Assembly: GCF_000472925.1 (NCBI RefSeq)
Contig: NZ_AXAS01000012.1
Location: 1 to 64,000 of the forward strand
DNA length: 64,000 nt
Direction of reading: 5' to 3'
Origin: Bradyrhizobium sp. Ec3.3
Lineage (GTDB): Bacteria > Pseudomonadota > Alphaproteobacteria > Rhizobiales > Xanthobacteraceae
In this document: piece by piece, positions 10,422 through 19,140 of the stretch
Layout of the letters: every line of letters starts with the position of its first letter
How positions within the stretch are numbered: position 1 is the stretch's first letter
The notes under the pieces: model-generated
Seen by the model: the letters and a program-made list of their open reading frames with translations, nothing else
Databases searched by the model: none
What the model was told of the DNA's origin: nothing
Position numbers and translations under genes: made by a program

Positions 10422-10725
10422 CTCCCGTTCCGACCTCCCCGCCGAAGAAGATTCTCCAAACATGCCCTTCGGATGGAACAATTTCAACCGAAGGGATCGC
10501 GGGACCGCAATGCTATTTCGCCTGAATGCCCCGCGGGAAGGCGCAATTGAGGCCCCAACCGCCCCATCCGTGCCCGCGGGCTGAACCTCGGGGGCTCGAG
10601 GGGACCGTTCGCAGGGCCCAGTTAAGGCCACGGACGCGTCAAACCGGCACGCGGGTCCGGCTTGATCCGCGGCGGGAATTTCGCGAAAGAGTGCCGTGCA
10701 CATCGGCCCGCGCAAAGGACATCAT
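10422..10725. other. Divergent intergenic region
   Basis: This gap of about 300 bases separates the divergent PuuD-like hydrolase and the AI-2E family permease and should hold both promoters. I see no clear promoter boxes, small gene or long palindrome in it. Confidence 0.35.
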
Positions 10726-11856
10726 GTGACGATCCCCGCAGATGAACGATCCCGGACCCGCAACGATCTGGCCTGGGCGATCGCGGTCGGCGGCATCGCT
10801 ATCGTGCTGTTTGCAGCGCTGCTGGTCTTCACCTGGTATTTCGCCGCAACGCTGCTGCTGATCTTCACGGGCATGCTGCTCGGCGTCGGGCTCAACGCGC
10901 TGACCAACGCGCTCGGGCGCCATGTCGGCCTGCCACATCCCCTACGGCTTGCAATCGTCTGCGTGGTGCTTGCGGTGATGCTCGCGGGTGTGGCCTATCT
11001 CGGCGGCGCGACCATCGCCGAGCAGGCCTCCGCGCTCAGCAACACCATCAAGTCGCAGCTCGTCACCGTCAAAGCCTTCCTCGAGAGCCACGGCATCGAC
11101 ACCAGCTTCTTCGACATCGGCAACGCCTCCTCCGCGAACGCAACGCCGTCCGGCTCGGAAACGGCGCCAAGCGCCTCGCCCCCGCCCACCGGACTTCCCG
11201 GCGCCGGTGCGCTGGCCTCCAGCGGCGGGGCGATCGTGAGCCAGACCCTCAAGCTGCTGCTCGGCACGATCAGCGCCGTCGGCAACATCTTCATCGTGCT
11301 GTTCCTGGGGCTCGCCTTCGCGGCGCAGCCCAGCGTCTATCACGATGGGCTCCTGTTCATCGCCCCGGCCAGGCATCGCTCACGTGCCACTGTCATCATC
11401 GACCGCATCAGCGAGACGCTGGAGCGCTGGCTGATCGCGCAAATCATCGTCATGCTCGCGGTCGGCGTGGTGACCTGGATCGGGCTTGCCGTCATCGGCA
11501 TCCCCGGCTCGTTCATCCTGGGAATCCAGGCGGGTCTCCTCGCCTTCATCCCGACGGTCGGCGCCATCATCGCCGGCGTGATCGTGGTGCTGGCAAGCAT
11601 CGCGTCAGGCTGGGTCGCTGCGCTCTCCGCCCTGATCCTGTTTCTCGGCGTCCACGCGATGGAGAGCTACGTGCTGACGCCGATCCTCCAGCGGCAGGCG
11701 CTCGACATTCCGCCCGCCACACTGTTCGCCTTCCAGATCCTGCTCGGCGTCGTCTTCGGCATCTGGGGCCTGGCGCTGGCGCTCCCGCTGGTCGCCATCG
11801 CCAAGGTTTTGCTCGATCATTTCAAGAGCTATGAGACGCCGGCCGCGGCTGCGTGA
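10726..11856 (+). CDS. AI-2E family transporter (permease)
   Basis: 376 residues with about seven to eight hydrophobic segments: a pair at the N-terminus, one after a short basic loop, then a cluster in the C-terminal half containing GIPGSFILGIQAGLLAFIPTVGAIIAG, the family's conserved region. A Ser/Ala/Pro-rich loop sits around residues 135-175. Members export autoinducer-2 (TqsA/YdiK) or act as cation antiporters; the substrate here is unknown. GTG at 10726 is chosen because AAAGGAC lies just upstream; an earlier GTG at 10696 lacks this. Confidence 0.85.
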   Translation: MTIPADERSRTRNDLAWAIAVGGIAIVLFAALLVFTWYFAATLLLIFTGMLLGVGLNALTNALGRHVGLPHPLRLAIVCVVLAVMLAGVAYLGGATIAEQASALSNTIKSQLVTVKAFLESHGIDTSFFDIGNASSANATPSGSETAPSASPPPTGLPGAGALASSGGAIVSQTLKLLLGTISAVGNIFIVLFLGLAFAAQPSVYHDGLLFIAPARHRSRATVIIDRISETLERWLIAQIIVMLAVGVVTWIGLAVIGIPGSFILGIQAGLLAFIPTVGAIIAGVIVVLASIASGWVAALSALILFLGVHAMESYVLTPILQRQALDIPPATLFAFQILLGVVFGIWGLALALPLVAIAKVLLDHFKSYETPAAAA

Positions 11857-11862
11857 GACAGC

Positions 11863-12162
11863 TCAAGCCGTCGTCACCACCGTGTTGGTGTGCTCGACCT
11901 CCGGCGGTGCGGCAAAGTATTGGCCAACCAGGCCGCGCCATTCGGCAAAGTTCTCCGAGCCGCGGAAGTCGACGGTGTGGTTCTCCAGGGTCTCCCACTT
12001 CACCATCAGCCGGTAGCGCTGCGGCTTCTCGATCGACTTGTGCAGCTCGAAGCCGTGAAAGCCCTTGGAGCGGCCGAACGCGGCCTTGGCCTTGGCCACC
12101 GCCGCCTCGAAATCCTTCTCGGTGCCCGGCTTGACGTCGATTTGCGCGATCTCGGTGATCAT
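11863..12162 (-). CDS. Antibiotic biosynthesis monooxygenase (ABM) domain protein
   Basis: 99 residues of a single ABM ferredoxin-like domain: ITEIAQIDVKPG, then FHGFELHKSIEKPQRYRLMVKWETLENHTVDF. Such small dimeric proteins act as cofactor-free monooxygenases, haem-degrading enzymes or simple stress-related proteins, and sequence alone does not decide which. ATG at 12162 is preferred to a GTG three codons upstream. It converges on the AI-2E permease with 6 bases between stops. Confidence 0.8.
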   Translation of the reverse strand: MITEIAQIDVKPGTEKDFEAAVAKAKAAFGRSKGFHGFELHKSIEKPQRYRLMVKWETLENHTVDFRGSENFAEWRGLVGQYFAAPPEVEHTNTVVTTA

Positions 12163-12210
12163 TGTTTCCACCCTTCTTGTTGATAGGGCGTATCTAGCGC
12201 AGACGGCCGA

Positions 12211-12238
12211 AAAGAAAAAGGCGCCGAAACGGCGCCCT
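12211..12238 (-). terminator. Intrinsic terminator on the minus strand
   Basis: On the minus strand GGCGCC-GTTTC-GGCGCC is followed by TTTTTCTTTTC. It lies just downstream of the small membrane protein gene at 12262-12498 and separates it from the ABM gene. Confidence 0.8.
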
Positions 12239-12261
12239 CGTCGATCAAGAGGCCGGCTCTC

Positions 12262-12498
12262 TCAGCCGAACAACAAGACCGTGCCCGCGACCGTCGCCGC
12301 ACAGGCCGTAAAGAGGATGAGCGGCCAGAGACCGCGGTTCTGCGCGTACCGGCCCTGGGCACGGCGCTCGGTGATCAGCGCCGTCTCGTACTCGTCCGAT
12401 GTCGAGAAGATGCAGCCGAAGCCGCCGCGCGCCGATGCTGCGGCCGCTTCGAGCGACACCAGAGCGGCTTGCGAGGTCTGTTGACGGATCGACTCCAT
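12262..12498 (-). CDS. Small single-pass membrane protein of unknown function
   Basis: 78 residues from ATG 12498 (an in-frame GTG two codons upstream is possible). The N-terminal half is soluble and alanine-rich. The C-terminus is one hydrophobic segment, LWPLILFTACAATVAGTVLLFG, preceded by basic residues, so it is probably a tail-anchored or N-in membrane protein. An intrinsic terminator follows. I do not recognise a family. Confidence 0.55.
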   Translation of the reverse strand: MESIRQQTSQAALVSLEAAAASARGGFGCIFSTSDEYETALITERRAQGRYAQNRGLWPLILFTACAATVAGTVLLFG

Positions 12499-12555
12499 GG
12501 CCACGATGGTAGGAGTCGATGGTAAACAGCGCCTTACCGCAAGTCGGCTTGCAAC

Positions 12556-13770
12556 CTAAGCCGTCGCAGGCCGTGGCACCGGGAGCCGCGCGGCAGTCTG
12601 GCGGCGCCAGTTCTCCAGCGACAGCGGCAGCTCTTCAGCGGCCTCGACGCGATTGCGGCCACCACGCTTGGCCTGGTAGAGCGCGGTGTCGGCGGCAGCC
12701 AGCAGCACCTCCAGCTCGGTGCCGGCCGGACCACCGGCAACGCCGATGCTGACGGTGGTGTCGACCGGGCCCTCGTCGACGACGATGCCCGAGGTCTCGA
12801 ACGCCTCGCGCACGCGCTCGGCGACCAGCACGCCCTCCTCCAGCGAGCACGGCAACAGCGCCGCGAACTCCTCGCCGCCGATCCGGCCCGACAGGTCGGA
12901 GATGCGCAGATTGGTGGTCACGACCGTCGAGAACAGCTTGAGCATCTCGTCGCCCGCGGGGTGGCCGAAGCGATCGTTGATCGACTTGAAGTGGTCGATG
13001 TCGAAGATCATGACGGTCACCGGCCGCCCCGCCTTGGCCTCGCGCTCGATGACGCGCGAGCAGGCTTCGGCAAATCCGCGCCGGTTGAACATGCCGGTCA
13101 GCGGGTCCATCGACGCGGCGGTCTTGTGCGCGGTCACCGTGCGCTCGGACACCAGCATGAAGATCACGAACACGGTGCCGACGGCGTAGAGAATGAGCTC
13201 GACCGCGAACACGGTGACCCAGATGCTGCTGGAGAAGTGCGGATCGTTCGGCCGCAGGAAGCCGCCGATCAGGACCGGCATCATCAGCACGCAGCCGTGC
13301 ATGATCGGCACGGCGTAGACCGGCCAGCTCCGTTGCAGGCTCTTGCGCCGCTCGGACCAGAGCTCGCCAGCGGTCAGCGCTGCGTAGACCGAGACGATGC
13401 CGGCGCCGATCAACATGCGCAGCGTCGCGGCGGCCGGATCGAGCAGCGACACCGCGGCAGCCCAGCCGAGCGCACCGAACAGAAGTCCGGGCCAGTTCGG
13501 CTTGCGGCCGTGGAAGACGCGCGCGGCGTTCCAGACCATGCCGCAGGCGACGAAGCCGACGGCGTTCAGCGCGAGATAGAGCTGCGCGCCGAGCTTGTCG
13601 CCGGCGGCCGTCCACAGCGCGACGGAAGCCGCGCCGAGCAGATAGGCCGTGCCCCACCATTTCAGCGCGGGACTTTTCTCTTGCCTGCCGAAGAACACCA
13701 TCATGGCACCCAGCAGTGCGGCTACCATCGTGGCAACCAGGTATAGCGTGATGCTATCGAGCGACATCAT
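12556..13770 (-). CDS. Membrane-bound diguanylate cyclase (GGDEF)
   Basis: 404 residues. About six transmembrane helices occupy residues 1-200 and probably form a sensory region; the GGDEF domain follows at about 225-385. The active-site motif reads GGEEF, compatible with catalysis of c-di-GMP from two GTP. An RxxD inhibitory I-site (RISD) sits exactly five residues before it, so product feedback is expected. FDIDHFKSINDRFGHPAGDE is the metal- and guanine-binding segment. No EAL domain is present. ATG 13770 follows a GGGGG ribosome-binding site; ATG 13767 is an alternative. Confidence 0.92.
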   Translation of the reverse strand: MMSLDSITLYLVATMVAALLGAMMVFFGRQEKSPALKWWGTAYLLGAASVALWTAAGDKLGAQLYLALNAVGFVACGMVWNAARVFHGRKPNWPGLLFGALGWAAAVSLLDPAAATLRMLIGAGIVSVYAALTAGELWSERRKSLQRSWPVYAVPIMHGCVLMMPVLIGGFLRPNDPHFSSSIWVTVFAVELILYAVGTVFVIFMLVSERTVTAHKTAASMDPLTGMFNRRGFAEACSRVIEREAKAGRPVTVMIFDIDHFKSINDRFGHPAGDEMLKLFSTVVTTNLRISDLSGRIGGEEFAALLPCSLEEGVLVAERVREAFETSGIVVDEGPVDTTVSIGVAGGPAGTELEVLLAAADTALYQAKRGGRNRVEAAEELPLSLENWRRQTAARLPVPRPATA

Positions 13771-13923
13771 GTCAGCCCCCTTTGAAACCAAGCCATTACG
13801 CGATCAGCCCGATCGCGTGCCCTTCCAGCTGCGACGCTAGGTCCCGCCGGGTTCCATTCAGGTTTTCATGCAGACGCAACTTTTCGGAAAAACACCGGCT
13901 CAATTTGCATACAAACGAACAAC

Positions 13924-13951
13924 AAAAGGGCGCCGAATTCGGCGCCCTTTT
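13924..13951. terminator. Bidirectional intrinsic terminator after rpsI
   Basis: A perfect 28-base palindrome with AAAAGGGCGCC and GGCGCCCTTTT arms around GAATTC lies 45 bases past the rpsI stop. It would end the rplM-rpsI transcript before the diguanylate cyclase gene, and it works equally well on the other strand. Confidence 0.85.
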
Positions 13952-13995
13952 GCATTTCATTGAAGCCGCTTTCGCGACGAATTTTATCGAAGCGA

Positions 13996-14472
13996 TTAGC
14001 GCTTGGAGAACTGGAAGGACCGGCGGGCCTTTGCCTTGCCGTACTTCTTGCGCTCGACCACGCGGGAGTCGCGGGTCAGGAAGCCGCCCTTCTTGAGCAC
14101 GGTCCGCAGCTCCGGCTCGAAATGCGTCAGCGCCTTGGAGATGCCGTGGCGGACAGCGCCGGCCTGGCCGGACAGACCGCCGCCGGCGACGGTGCAGATC
14201 ACGTCATACTGGCCGGAACGCTGGGCCACGGAGAACGGCTGCTCGATCATCATGCGCAGCACGGGACGGGCGAAATAGACCTCGACCTCGCGCGAGTTGA
14301 CTGTGACCTTGCCGGCGCCCGGCTTGATCCACACGCGGGCGACAGCGTCCTTGCGCTTGCCAGTGGCATAGGCGCGGTTGAGCTTGTCGACCTTCTTCTC
14401 GTGCTTGGGCGCGTCGGGCGCGGCCGTCTTGAGCTGCGAGAGCTGGTCGAGCGACTGAATGGATTCGGCCAT
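13996..14472 (-). CDS. rpsI: 30S ribosomal protein S9
   Basis: 158 residues; the alphaproteobacterial S9 has an N-terminal extension of about 30 residues before the conserved [16 protein letters not shown]. The C-terminal tail ends [11 protein letters not shown], the segment that reaches the ribosomal P-site tRNA. The start lies 1 base after the rplM stop, so the two are co-transcribed as in most bacteria. Confidence 0.98.
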   Translation of the reverse strand: MAESIQSLDQLSQLKTAAPDAPKHEKKVDKLNRAYATGKRKDAVARVWIKPGAGKVTVNSREVEVYFARPVLRMMIEQPFSVAQRSGQYDVICTVAGGGLSGQAGAVRHGISKALTHFEPELRTVLKKGGFLTRDSRVVERKKYGKAKARRSFQFSKR

Positions 14473-14473
14473 G

Positions 14474-14938
14474 TTATGCGGCCCTCGTGTTCTTGCGGTT
14501 CAACTTGGCGATGTCGATCTTTTCCGGGCTCTGCGCCTCGTGCGGATGATCGGCCCCGCCATAGACGCGGAGGTTACCCATCTGGACGCGACCAAGCGGA
14601 CCACGCGGGATCATGCGCTCGACGGCCTTCTCGAGCACGCGCTCGGGATGACGGCCTTCGAGGATCTGGCGCGCGGTGCGCTCCTTGACGTGGCCGACAT
14701 AGCCGGTGTGCTTGTAATAGGTCTTCTGCTCGCGCTTGCGACCGGTCAGCACCGCGTGCTGGGCGTTGATGATGATGACGTTGTCGCCGCAATCAACGTG
14801 CGGGGTGTAGGTCGGGAGGTGCTTGCCGCGCAGCCGCATGGCAACGATGGTGGCGAGGCGGCCGACGACCAGACCCTTGGCGTCGATCAGCACCCACTTC
14901 TTCGTCACCTCGGCGGGCTTTGCCGAAAAGGTTTTCAT
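14474..14938 (-). CDS. rplM: 50S ribosomal protein L13
   Basis: 154 residues, complete. The signatures [26 protein letters not shown] and YKHTGYVGH are present. It is an early-assembly large-subunit protein and the first gene of the rplM-rpsI operon. The 158 bases upstream include an AT-rich block (about 15025-15095) unusual for this genome, a likely promoter region. Confidence 0.98.
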   Translation of the reverse strand: MKTFSAKPAEVTKKWVLIDAKGLVVGRLATIVAMRLRGKHLPTYTPHVDCGDNVIIINAQHAVLTGRKREQKTYYKHTGYVGHVKERTARQILEGRHPERVLEKAVERMIPRGPLGRVQMGNLRVYGGADHPHEAQSPEKIDIAKLNRKNTRAA

Positions 14939-15096
14939 ATCTGAATTTCCGTGGACGGGGAGATGACGGCGCGAACGACGCGCCGGACTGCGCGGTTTCT
15001 AGAGAAGTGACGCGCACCGGTCAATGCCCAATAAGAGAAATTAGTTTAGAAAAATCAATACCTTAAAAATATGGTGTTATATTACCTCAGAAAACT

Positions 15097-15525
15097 TCAA
15101 ACATTTGGAATGGAATAGGTCGAGGTGACATGGGCAATCGGGTCCGGCGAGGTGCCCGAGAGCAGGTTGACCTCCCCGACCGCCAGGCGCTTGCCGAGCT
15201 TCAGGAGCCGGGCCTCCGCCAGCACGTCCTGCCCGGGCAGGCCCTTGCGCAGGAAATTGATGTTGAGATTGGTGGTGACCGCGAGCCCGATCGGCCCGAT
15301 CGCAGACAGCAGCACCACGTACATGGCGAAATCGGCGAGCGCCATCAGCGTCGGCCCCGACACGGTTCCACCCGGCCGCAGCATCCTTTCGCTATAGCGC
15401 TGGCGCAGCAGCGCGGTCTGTCCGTCGGCGCTCTCGATGGTGATGTCGTCGCCGCTGAAGGCCTGGGGAAACTCCTCACGGAGAAAGTACTCGACCTCAG
15501 CCACGCTCATTTTCGCTAACGCCAT
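15097..15525 (-). CDS. PaaI-type hotdog thioesterase
   Basis: 142 residues of one hotdog fold. The signature PGGTVSGPTLMALADFAMYVVLLSAIG carries the Asp that typically activates water in PaaI/YdiI thioesterases (here in ALADFA). The C-terminal strand region is TNLNINFLRKGLPGQDVLAEARL. The probable role is hydrolysis of an acyl- or aryl-CoA. ATG 15525 follows GAGAGGCGGC. It is divergent from the enoyl-CoA hydratase gene, which also acts on acyl-CoA esters. Confidence 0.82.
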   Translation of the reverse strand: MALAKMSVAEVEYFLREEFPQAFSGDDITIESADGQTALLRQRYSERMLRPGGTVSGPTLMALADFAMYVVLLSAIGPIGLAVTTNLNINFLRKGLPGQDVLAEARLLKLGKRLAVGEVNLLSGTSPDPIAHVTSTYSIPNV

Positions 15526-15609
15526 GCCGCCTCTCACCCTCGCTTCACGTTGCCTGTTACATTAAGTTATCTGCGTCATCCAACTGCAAGATCCCAAACG
15601 GAAGCGTCA

Positions 15610-16434
15610 ATGTCCGTCCAACCCGCCCGCACCCCCTCCCCGGAACCGCCGATCCTGCTGCGCGAGATCGTCGGCAGCGTCGCCGTGCTCACGCTGAACC
15701 GCCCCGCTGCGCGCAACAGCCTGTCGGAGGCGATGATCGGACAGCTGCATGCGAGCTTCAACGCGATTGCCGAGGACAAGCGCATCCGCGCGGCCGTCAT
15801 CGCCGCCAACGGCCCGGCCTTTTCCGCCGGCCACGACATGAAGGAATTGACCGCGCGCCGCAGCGATCCCGATCGCGGCCGCGCCTATTTCGCCGAGATC
15901 ATGAATGCCTGCAGCGCGATGATGCAGGCGATCGTGCGCCTGCCCAAGCCCGTGGTCGCTGCCGTCCAGGGGATTGCGACCGCCGCCGGCTGCCAGCTCG
16001 TCGCAAGCTGCGATCTTGCGATCGCATCCGACGCCGCAAGTTTTGCCACGCCCGGCGTCGACATCGGCCTGTTCTGCTCGACGCCGATGGTGGCGCTGTC
16101 GCGCAACGTGCCGCGCAAGCAAGCAATGGAAATGCTGCTGACCGGCGAGCCGATCCCCGCCGCACGCGCCCGCGAGATAGGCCTCGTCAACCGTGTGGTC
16201 GCAGCCGGCACCGAACGCGATGCTGCGATTGCGCTCGCCGAACAGGTCGCGCTGAAATCCGCCTACACCGTCAAGCTCGGCAAGGAGGCGTTCTATCGCC
16301 AGGCCGAGATGAGCCTTGCCGATGCCTATCGCTATGCGGCGGAGGTGATGACCGAGAACATGATGGCGCGCGACGCCGAGGAAGGCATCGGCGCGTTCAT
16401 CGAAAAGCGCGAGCCGAAATGGGAAGATAAGTAA
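15610..16434 (+). CDS. Enoyl-CoA hydratase/isomerase family protein
   Basis: 274 residues of a crotonase fold. The oxyanion-hole segments are FSAGHDMKEL and GIATAAGCQLVASCDLAIAS. In the position of the second catalytic Glu of crotonase the sequence reads VDIGLFCSTP, so a simple hydratase reaction is not certain. ATG at 15610 starts MSVQPARTPSP; the upstream extension is not conserved-looking. Family members hydrate 2-enoyl-CoAs or isomerise or hydrolyse related thioesters. Confidence 0.85.
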   Translation: MSVQPARTPSPEPPILLREIVGSVAVLTLNRPAARNSLSEAMIGQLHASFNAIAEDKRIRAAVIAANGPAFSAGHDMKELTARRSDPDRGRAYFAEIMNACSAMMQAIVRLPKPVVAAVQGIATAAGCQLVASCDLAIASDAASFATPGVDIGLFCSTPMVALSRNVPRKQAMEMLLTGEPIPAARAREIGLVNRVVAAGTERDAAIALAEQVALKSAYTVKLGKEAFYRQAEMSLADAYRYAAEVMTENMMARDAEEGIGAFIEKREPKWEDK

Positions 16435-16438
16435 CCCC

Positions 16439-16523
16439 GTCATTGCGAGCGAAGCGAAGCAATCCAGAAATCCCACCGCAGCAACAGACTGGATTGCTTC
16501 GTCGCTTCACTCCTCGCAATGAC
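16439..16523. repeat. Intergenic palindromic repeat, family A (copy 1)
   Basis: A GTCATTGCGAG...CTCGCAATGAC element with inner arms around GAAGCAATCCAG and CTGGATTGCTTC. The second copy is at 32769-32847 with a different middle. It can form a long hairpin in RNA and lies immediately downstream of the enoyl-CoA hydratase gene. Confidence 0.85.
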
Positions 16524-16539
16524 AAGAAAAAGACAGCTA

Positions 16540-17124
16540 ATGAATCACGACGCCTATCCCGACAATTACATCCGCGGCATCCTCAACAGCGTGAAGTCGA
16601 TCGCGATGGTCGGCGCTTCGCCGGTCAATGTGCGGCCGAGCTACTTTGCGTTCAAATATCTGGCGCAGCGCGGCTACGACATGATCCCGGTCAATCCCGG
16701 CCATATCGGCAAGGAGCTGCTCGGAAAGCCTTTCGTCGCCTCGCTTCACGATATCGGCCGTCCCGTCGACATGATCGATATCTTCCGCAACTCCAGCCAC
16801 ATCATGCCCGTGGTGGAGGAAGCCTTGAAGCTCGATCCGCTGCCGAAGGTGATCTGGATGCAGCTAGGGGCACGCGACGACGCGGCCGCGGAGAAGGCCG
16901 AGGCCGCCGGTATCAAGGTCGTGATGAACCGCTGCCCCAAGATCGAATATGGGCGGCTGTCCTCGGAAATATCCTGGATGGGCGTCAATTCGCGCACGCT
17001 CAGCTCCAAGCGCCCGCCCGCGCCGACGCAAGGCATGCAATTGTCACTCAATCGCATGAGTGTCGGCGGCGGCAATACCGCAGCGGCCGATCGCGCGGCC
17101 AAGAACAAGACCGAGCAGAGCTGA
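16540..17124 (+). CDS. CoA-binding protein (YccU-type Rossmann domain)
   Basis: 194 residues from ATG 16540 (MNHDAYPDNYIRGIL). A CoA_binding_2 Rossmann fold is seen from IAMVGASPVNVRPSYFAFKYL through VDMIDIFRNSSHIMPVVEEAL and VIWMQLGARDD to VVMNRCPKIEYGRL. Function is unknown; family members bind CoA. A polar C-terminal tail of about 40 residues follows. The O-acetylhomoserine sulfhydrylase gene lies 152 bases downstream on the same strand. Confidence 0.85.
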   Translation: MNHDAYPDNYIRGILNSVKSIAMVGASPVNVRPSYFAFKYLAQRGYDMIPVNPGHIGKELLGKPFVASLHDIGRPVDMIDIFRNSSHIMPVVEEALKLDPLPKVIWMQLGARDDAAAEKAEAAGIKVVMNRCPKIEYGRLSSEISWMGVNSRTLSSKRPPAPTQGMQLSLNRMSVGGGNTAAADRAAKNKTEQS

Positions 17125-17276
17125 CGCAGCTGCGAAAGATTCGCTTCGCGAACGCGACAAAGCGAAGCAAGCCCGTTTCGAACAAGGCGAGGTGCGCGCG
17201 AGCGCCTTGACGCCGGCCATCGCCGCGATCAGCATGCCGCGCGTTTTTCAGCCTACCCAAGAACAGGACGCCACGA

Positions 17277-18557
17277 ATGAGCGATCGCCTTCCGGGATTT
17301 TCGACCCTTGCCGTGCATGCCGGTGCACAGCCCGATCCGACGACCGGTGCGCGCGCAACGCCGATTTATCAGACGACCTCTTTCGTCTTCAACGACGCGG
17401 ACCACGCCGCCTCGCTGTTTGGCCTCCAGTCATTTGGCAACATCTATACCCGCATCGGCAATCCCACCAACGCCGTGCTGGAGGAGCGCGTCGCAGCCCT
17501 CGAAGGCGGCACCGCCGCGCTCGCGGTCGCCTCTGGCCATGCCGCGCAGGTCGTGGTGATGCAGCAATTGCTCCAGCCCGGCGATGAGTTCATCGCCGCG
17601 CGAAAGCTCTATGGCGGCTCGATCAACCAGTTCACCCACTCGTTCAAGAGCTTTGGCTGGAACGTGGTTTGGGCCGATCCCGACGACATCGCGAGCTTCG
17701 AGCGCGCGGTGACGCCGCGAACCAAGGCGATCTTCGTCGAGTCCATCGCCAATCCCGGCGGCAGCATTACCGACATCGAGGCGATCTCCACGGTAGCCCG
17801 CAAGGCGGGCGTGCCGCTGATCGTCGACAACACGCTGGCGACGCCCTATCTGATCAAGCCGATCGACCACGGCGCCGACATCGTCGTGCACTCCTTGACG
17901 AAATTTCTGGGCGGCCACGGCAACTCGATCGGCGGCGTCATCGTCGATGCCGGTACCTTCGACTGGTCGAAGGACGGCAAATATCCCATGCTCTCGGAGC
18001 CGCGCCCTGAATATCACGGCATCAAGCTGCACGAGACCTTCGGCAATTTCGCCTTCGCCATCGCCTGCCGCGTCCTCGGCCTGCGCGACCTCGGCCCTGC
18101 GCTCTCGCCGTTCAACGCCTTCCTCATTCTCACCGGCATCGAGACGCTGCCGCTGCGCATGCAGAAGCACTGCGACAACGCGAAAGCTATCGCCGAATTT
18201 CTGTCCGGCCATTCCGCCGTGGCGTCGGTGAGCTATGCGGGCCTTGCCGGCGACAGGTACAACCAACTCGCGCGCAAATACGCGCCGAAGGGCGCGGGCG
18301 CGGTGTTCACCTTCAGCCTCAAGGGAGGCTATGACGCCGGCGTCAGCCTGGTGTCGAAGCTGACGCTGTTCTCGCATCTGGCCAATGTCGGCGACACCCG
18401 CTCGCTGGTGATCCACCCGGCCTCGACCACGCACAGCCAGCTCGACGACGCCGCCAAGGTGAAGTCCGGCGCCGGTCCCGACGTGGTGCGCCTGTCGATC
18501 GGCATCGAGGACAAGGAGGACCTGATCGCGGACCTCGATCAGGCCCTGGGCGCCTGA
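17277..18557 (+). CDS. metY: O-acetylhomoserine aminocarboxypropyltransferase (sulfhydrylase)
   Basis: 426 residues of a Cys/Met-metabolism PLP enzyme. The Schiff-base lysine is Lys209 in SLTKFLGGHGNSIGG, and the N-terminus TLAVHAGAQPDPTTGARATPIYQTTSF is typical of MetY. It makes homocysteine from O-acetylhomoserine and sulfide (direct sulfhydrylation). I looked for a SAM-type riboswitch in the 152-base leader and saw none. Close relatives (MetZ) use O-succinylhomoserine, but the length and the YNQLARKYAPKGAGAVFTF segment favour MetY. Confidence 0.92.
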   Translation: MSDRLPGFSTLAVHAGAQPDPTTGARATPIYQTTSFVFNDADHAASLFGLQSFGNIYTRIGNPTNAVLEERVAALEGGTAALAVASGHAAQVVVMQQLLQPGDEFIAARKLYGGSINQFTHSFKSFGWNVVWADPDDIASFERAVTPRTKAIFVESIANPGGSITDIEAISTVARKAGVPLIVDNTLATPYLIKPIDHGADIVVHSLTKFLGGHGNSIGGVIVDAGTFDWSKDGKYPMLSEPRPEYHGIKLHETFGNFAFAIACRVLGLRDLGPALSPFNAFLILTGIETLPLRMQKHCDNAKAIAEFLSGHSAVASVSYAGLAGDRYNQLARKYAPKGAGAVFTFSLKGGYDAGVSLVSKLTLFSHLANVGDTRSLVIHPASTTHSQLDDAAKVKSGAGPDVVRLSIGIEDKEDLIADLDQALGA

Positions 18558-18562
18558 GGCTG

Positions 18563-18641
18563 GTCATTCCGGGGCGCCTCGAGGGGGCGAACCCGGAATC
18601 TCGAGATTCCGCGTTCGGTGCTTCGCACCGCCCGGAATGAC
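18563..18641. repeat. Intergenic palindromic repeat, family B (copy 1)
   Basis: Bounded by GTCATTCCGGGGCG and CCGCCCGGAATGAC, with a conserved core AACCCGGAATCTCGAGATTCC. Other copies are at 48704-48783, 53423-53525 and 60908-61009. It lies immediately after metY. Confidence 0.88.
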
Positions 18642-18744
18642 GGACACTATTCAGGACCGGCCCAGAAATTTACGCGCCTCTCGTTAACGCTCCGTCCGGC
18701 ATAGACTGAGATACTGGATCGCCTTTCCTGATTCGGAGCCGACC

Positions 18745-19140
18745 ATGCTGCGCTGGATAATGTCCCCTCTGGCCGTGATGCTGATGGTCACGAGCGCACT
18801 CGCGGCCGACCAGGTCGTCGTGCAGAAGAAGCGGCACGTCGAGCAATTGCCACCGGGGCTGCCGCGTCCACATTACAAATTCCGCACCACGATCGCGCCG
18901 GCGGAGCCGCCGCAGGTCTGGGTCGAGACCGATCCGGACGCGCTGATCTCGCCGGCCTACGGCGTCGGCAGCTACATCCGCAATCTGCCGGGCACCCCGC
19001 TCCTGCCAGGCTCGAATACGCTGCCGGGCTACTATGGCCGCCCCTGGGATTACGACTATCAGGGTCCATACTACGGCGGCCCGCAGGTCAGCTACTGGTG
19101 GCGGCTGCCCTACGCCTGCGGCGTCTACGGCTACTGCTGA
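18745..19140 (+). CDS. Secreted protein of unknown function, Pro/Tyr/Gly-rich
   Basis: 131 residues with a clear Sec signal peptide (MLRWIMSPLAVMLMVTSALA, cleavage after Ala20). The mature part is rich in Pro, Gly and Tyr, ending in a segment with repeated YYG and PWDY-type motifs and a final Cys pair (CGVYGYC). Envelope location is inferred; I recognise no domain. A GGAG ribosome-binding site precedes the ATG. The stop codon abuts the stop of the convergent ctaA with no base between. Confidence 0.75.
   Translation: MLRWIMSPLAVMLMVTSALAADQVVVQKKRHVEQLPPGLPRPHYKFRTTIAPAEPPQVWVETDPDALISPAYGVGSYIRNLPGTPLLPGSNTLPGYYGRPWDYDYQGPYYGGPQVSYWWRLPYACGVYGYC

Noticed and set aside
17125..17276. SAM-type riboswitch ahead of metY
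   Set aside because: No conserved SAM-II or SAM-I core was visible in the 152-base leader.
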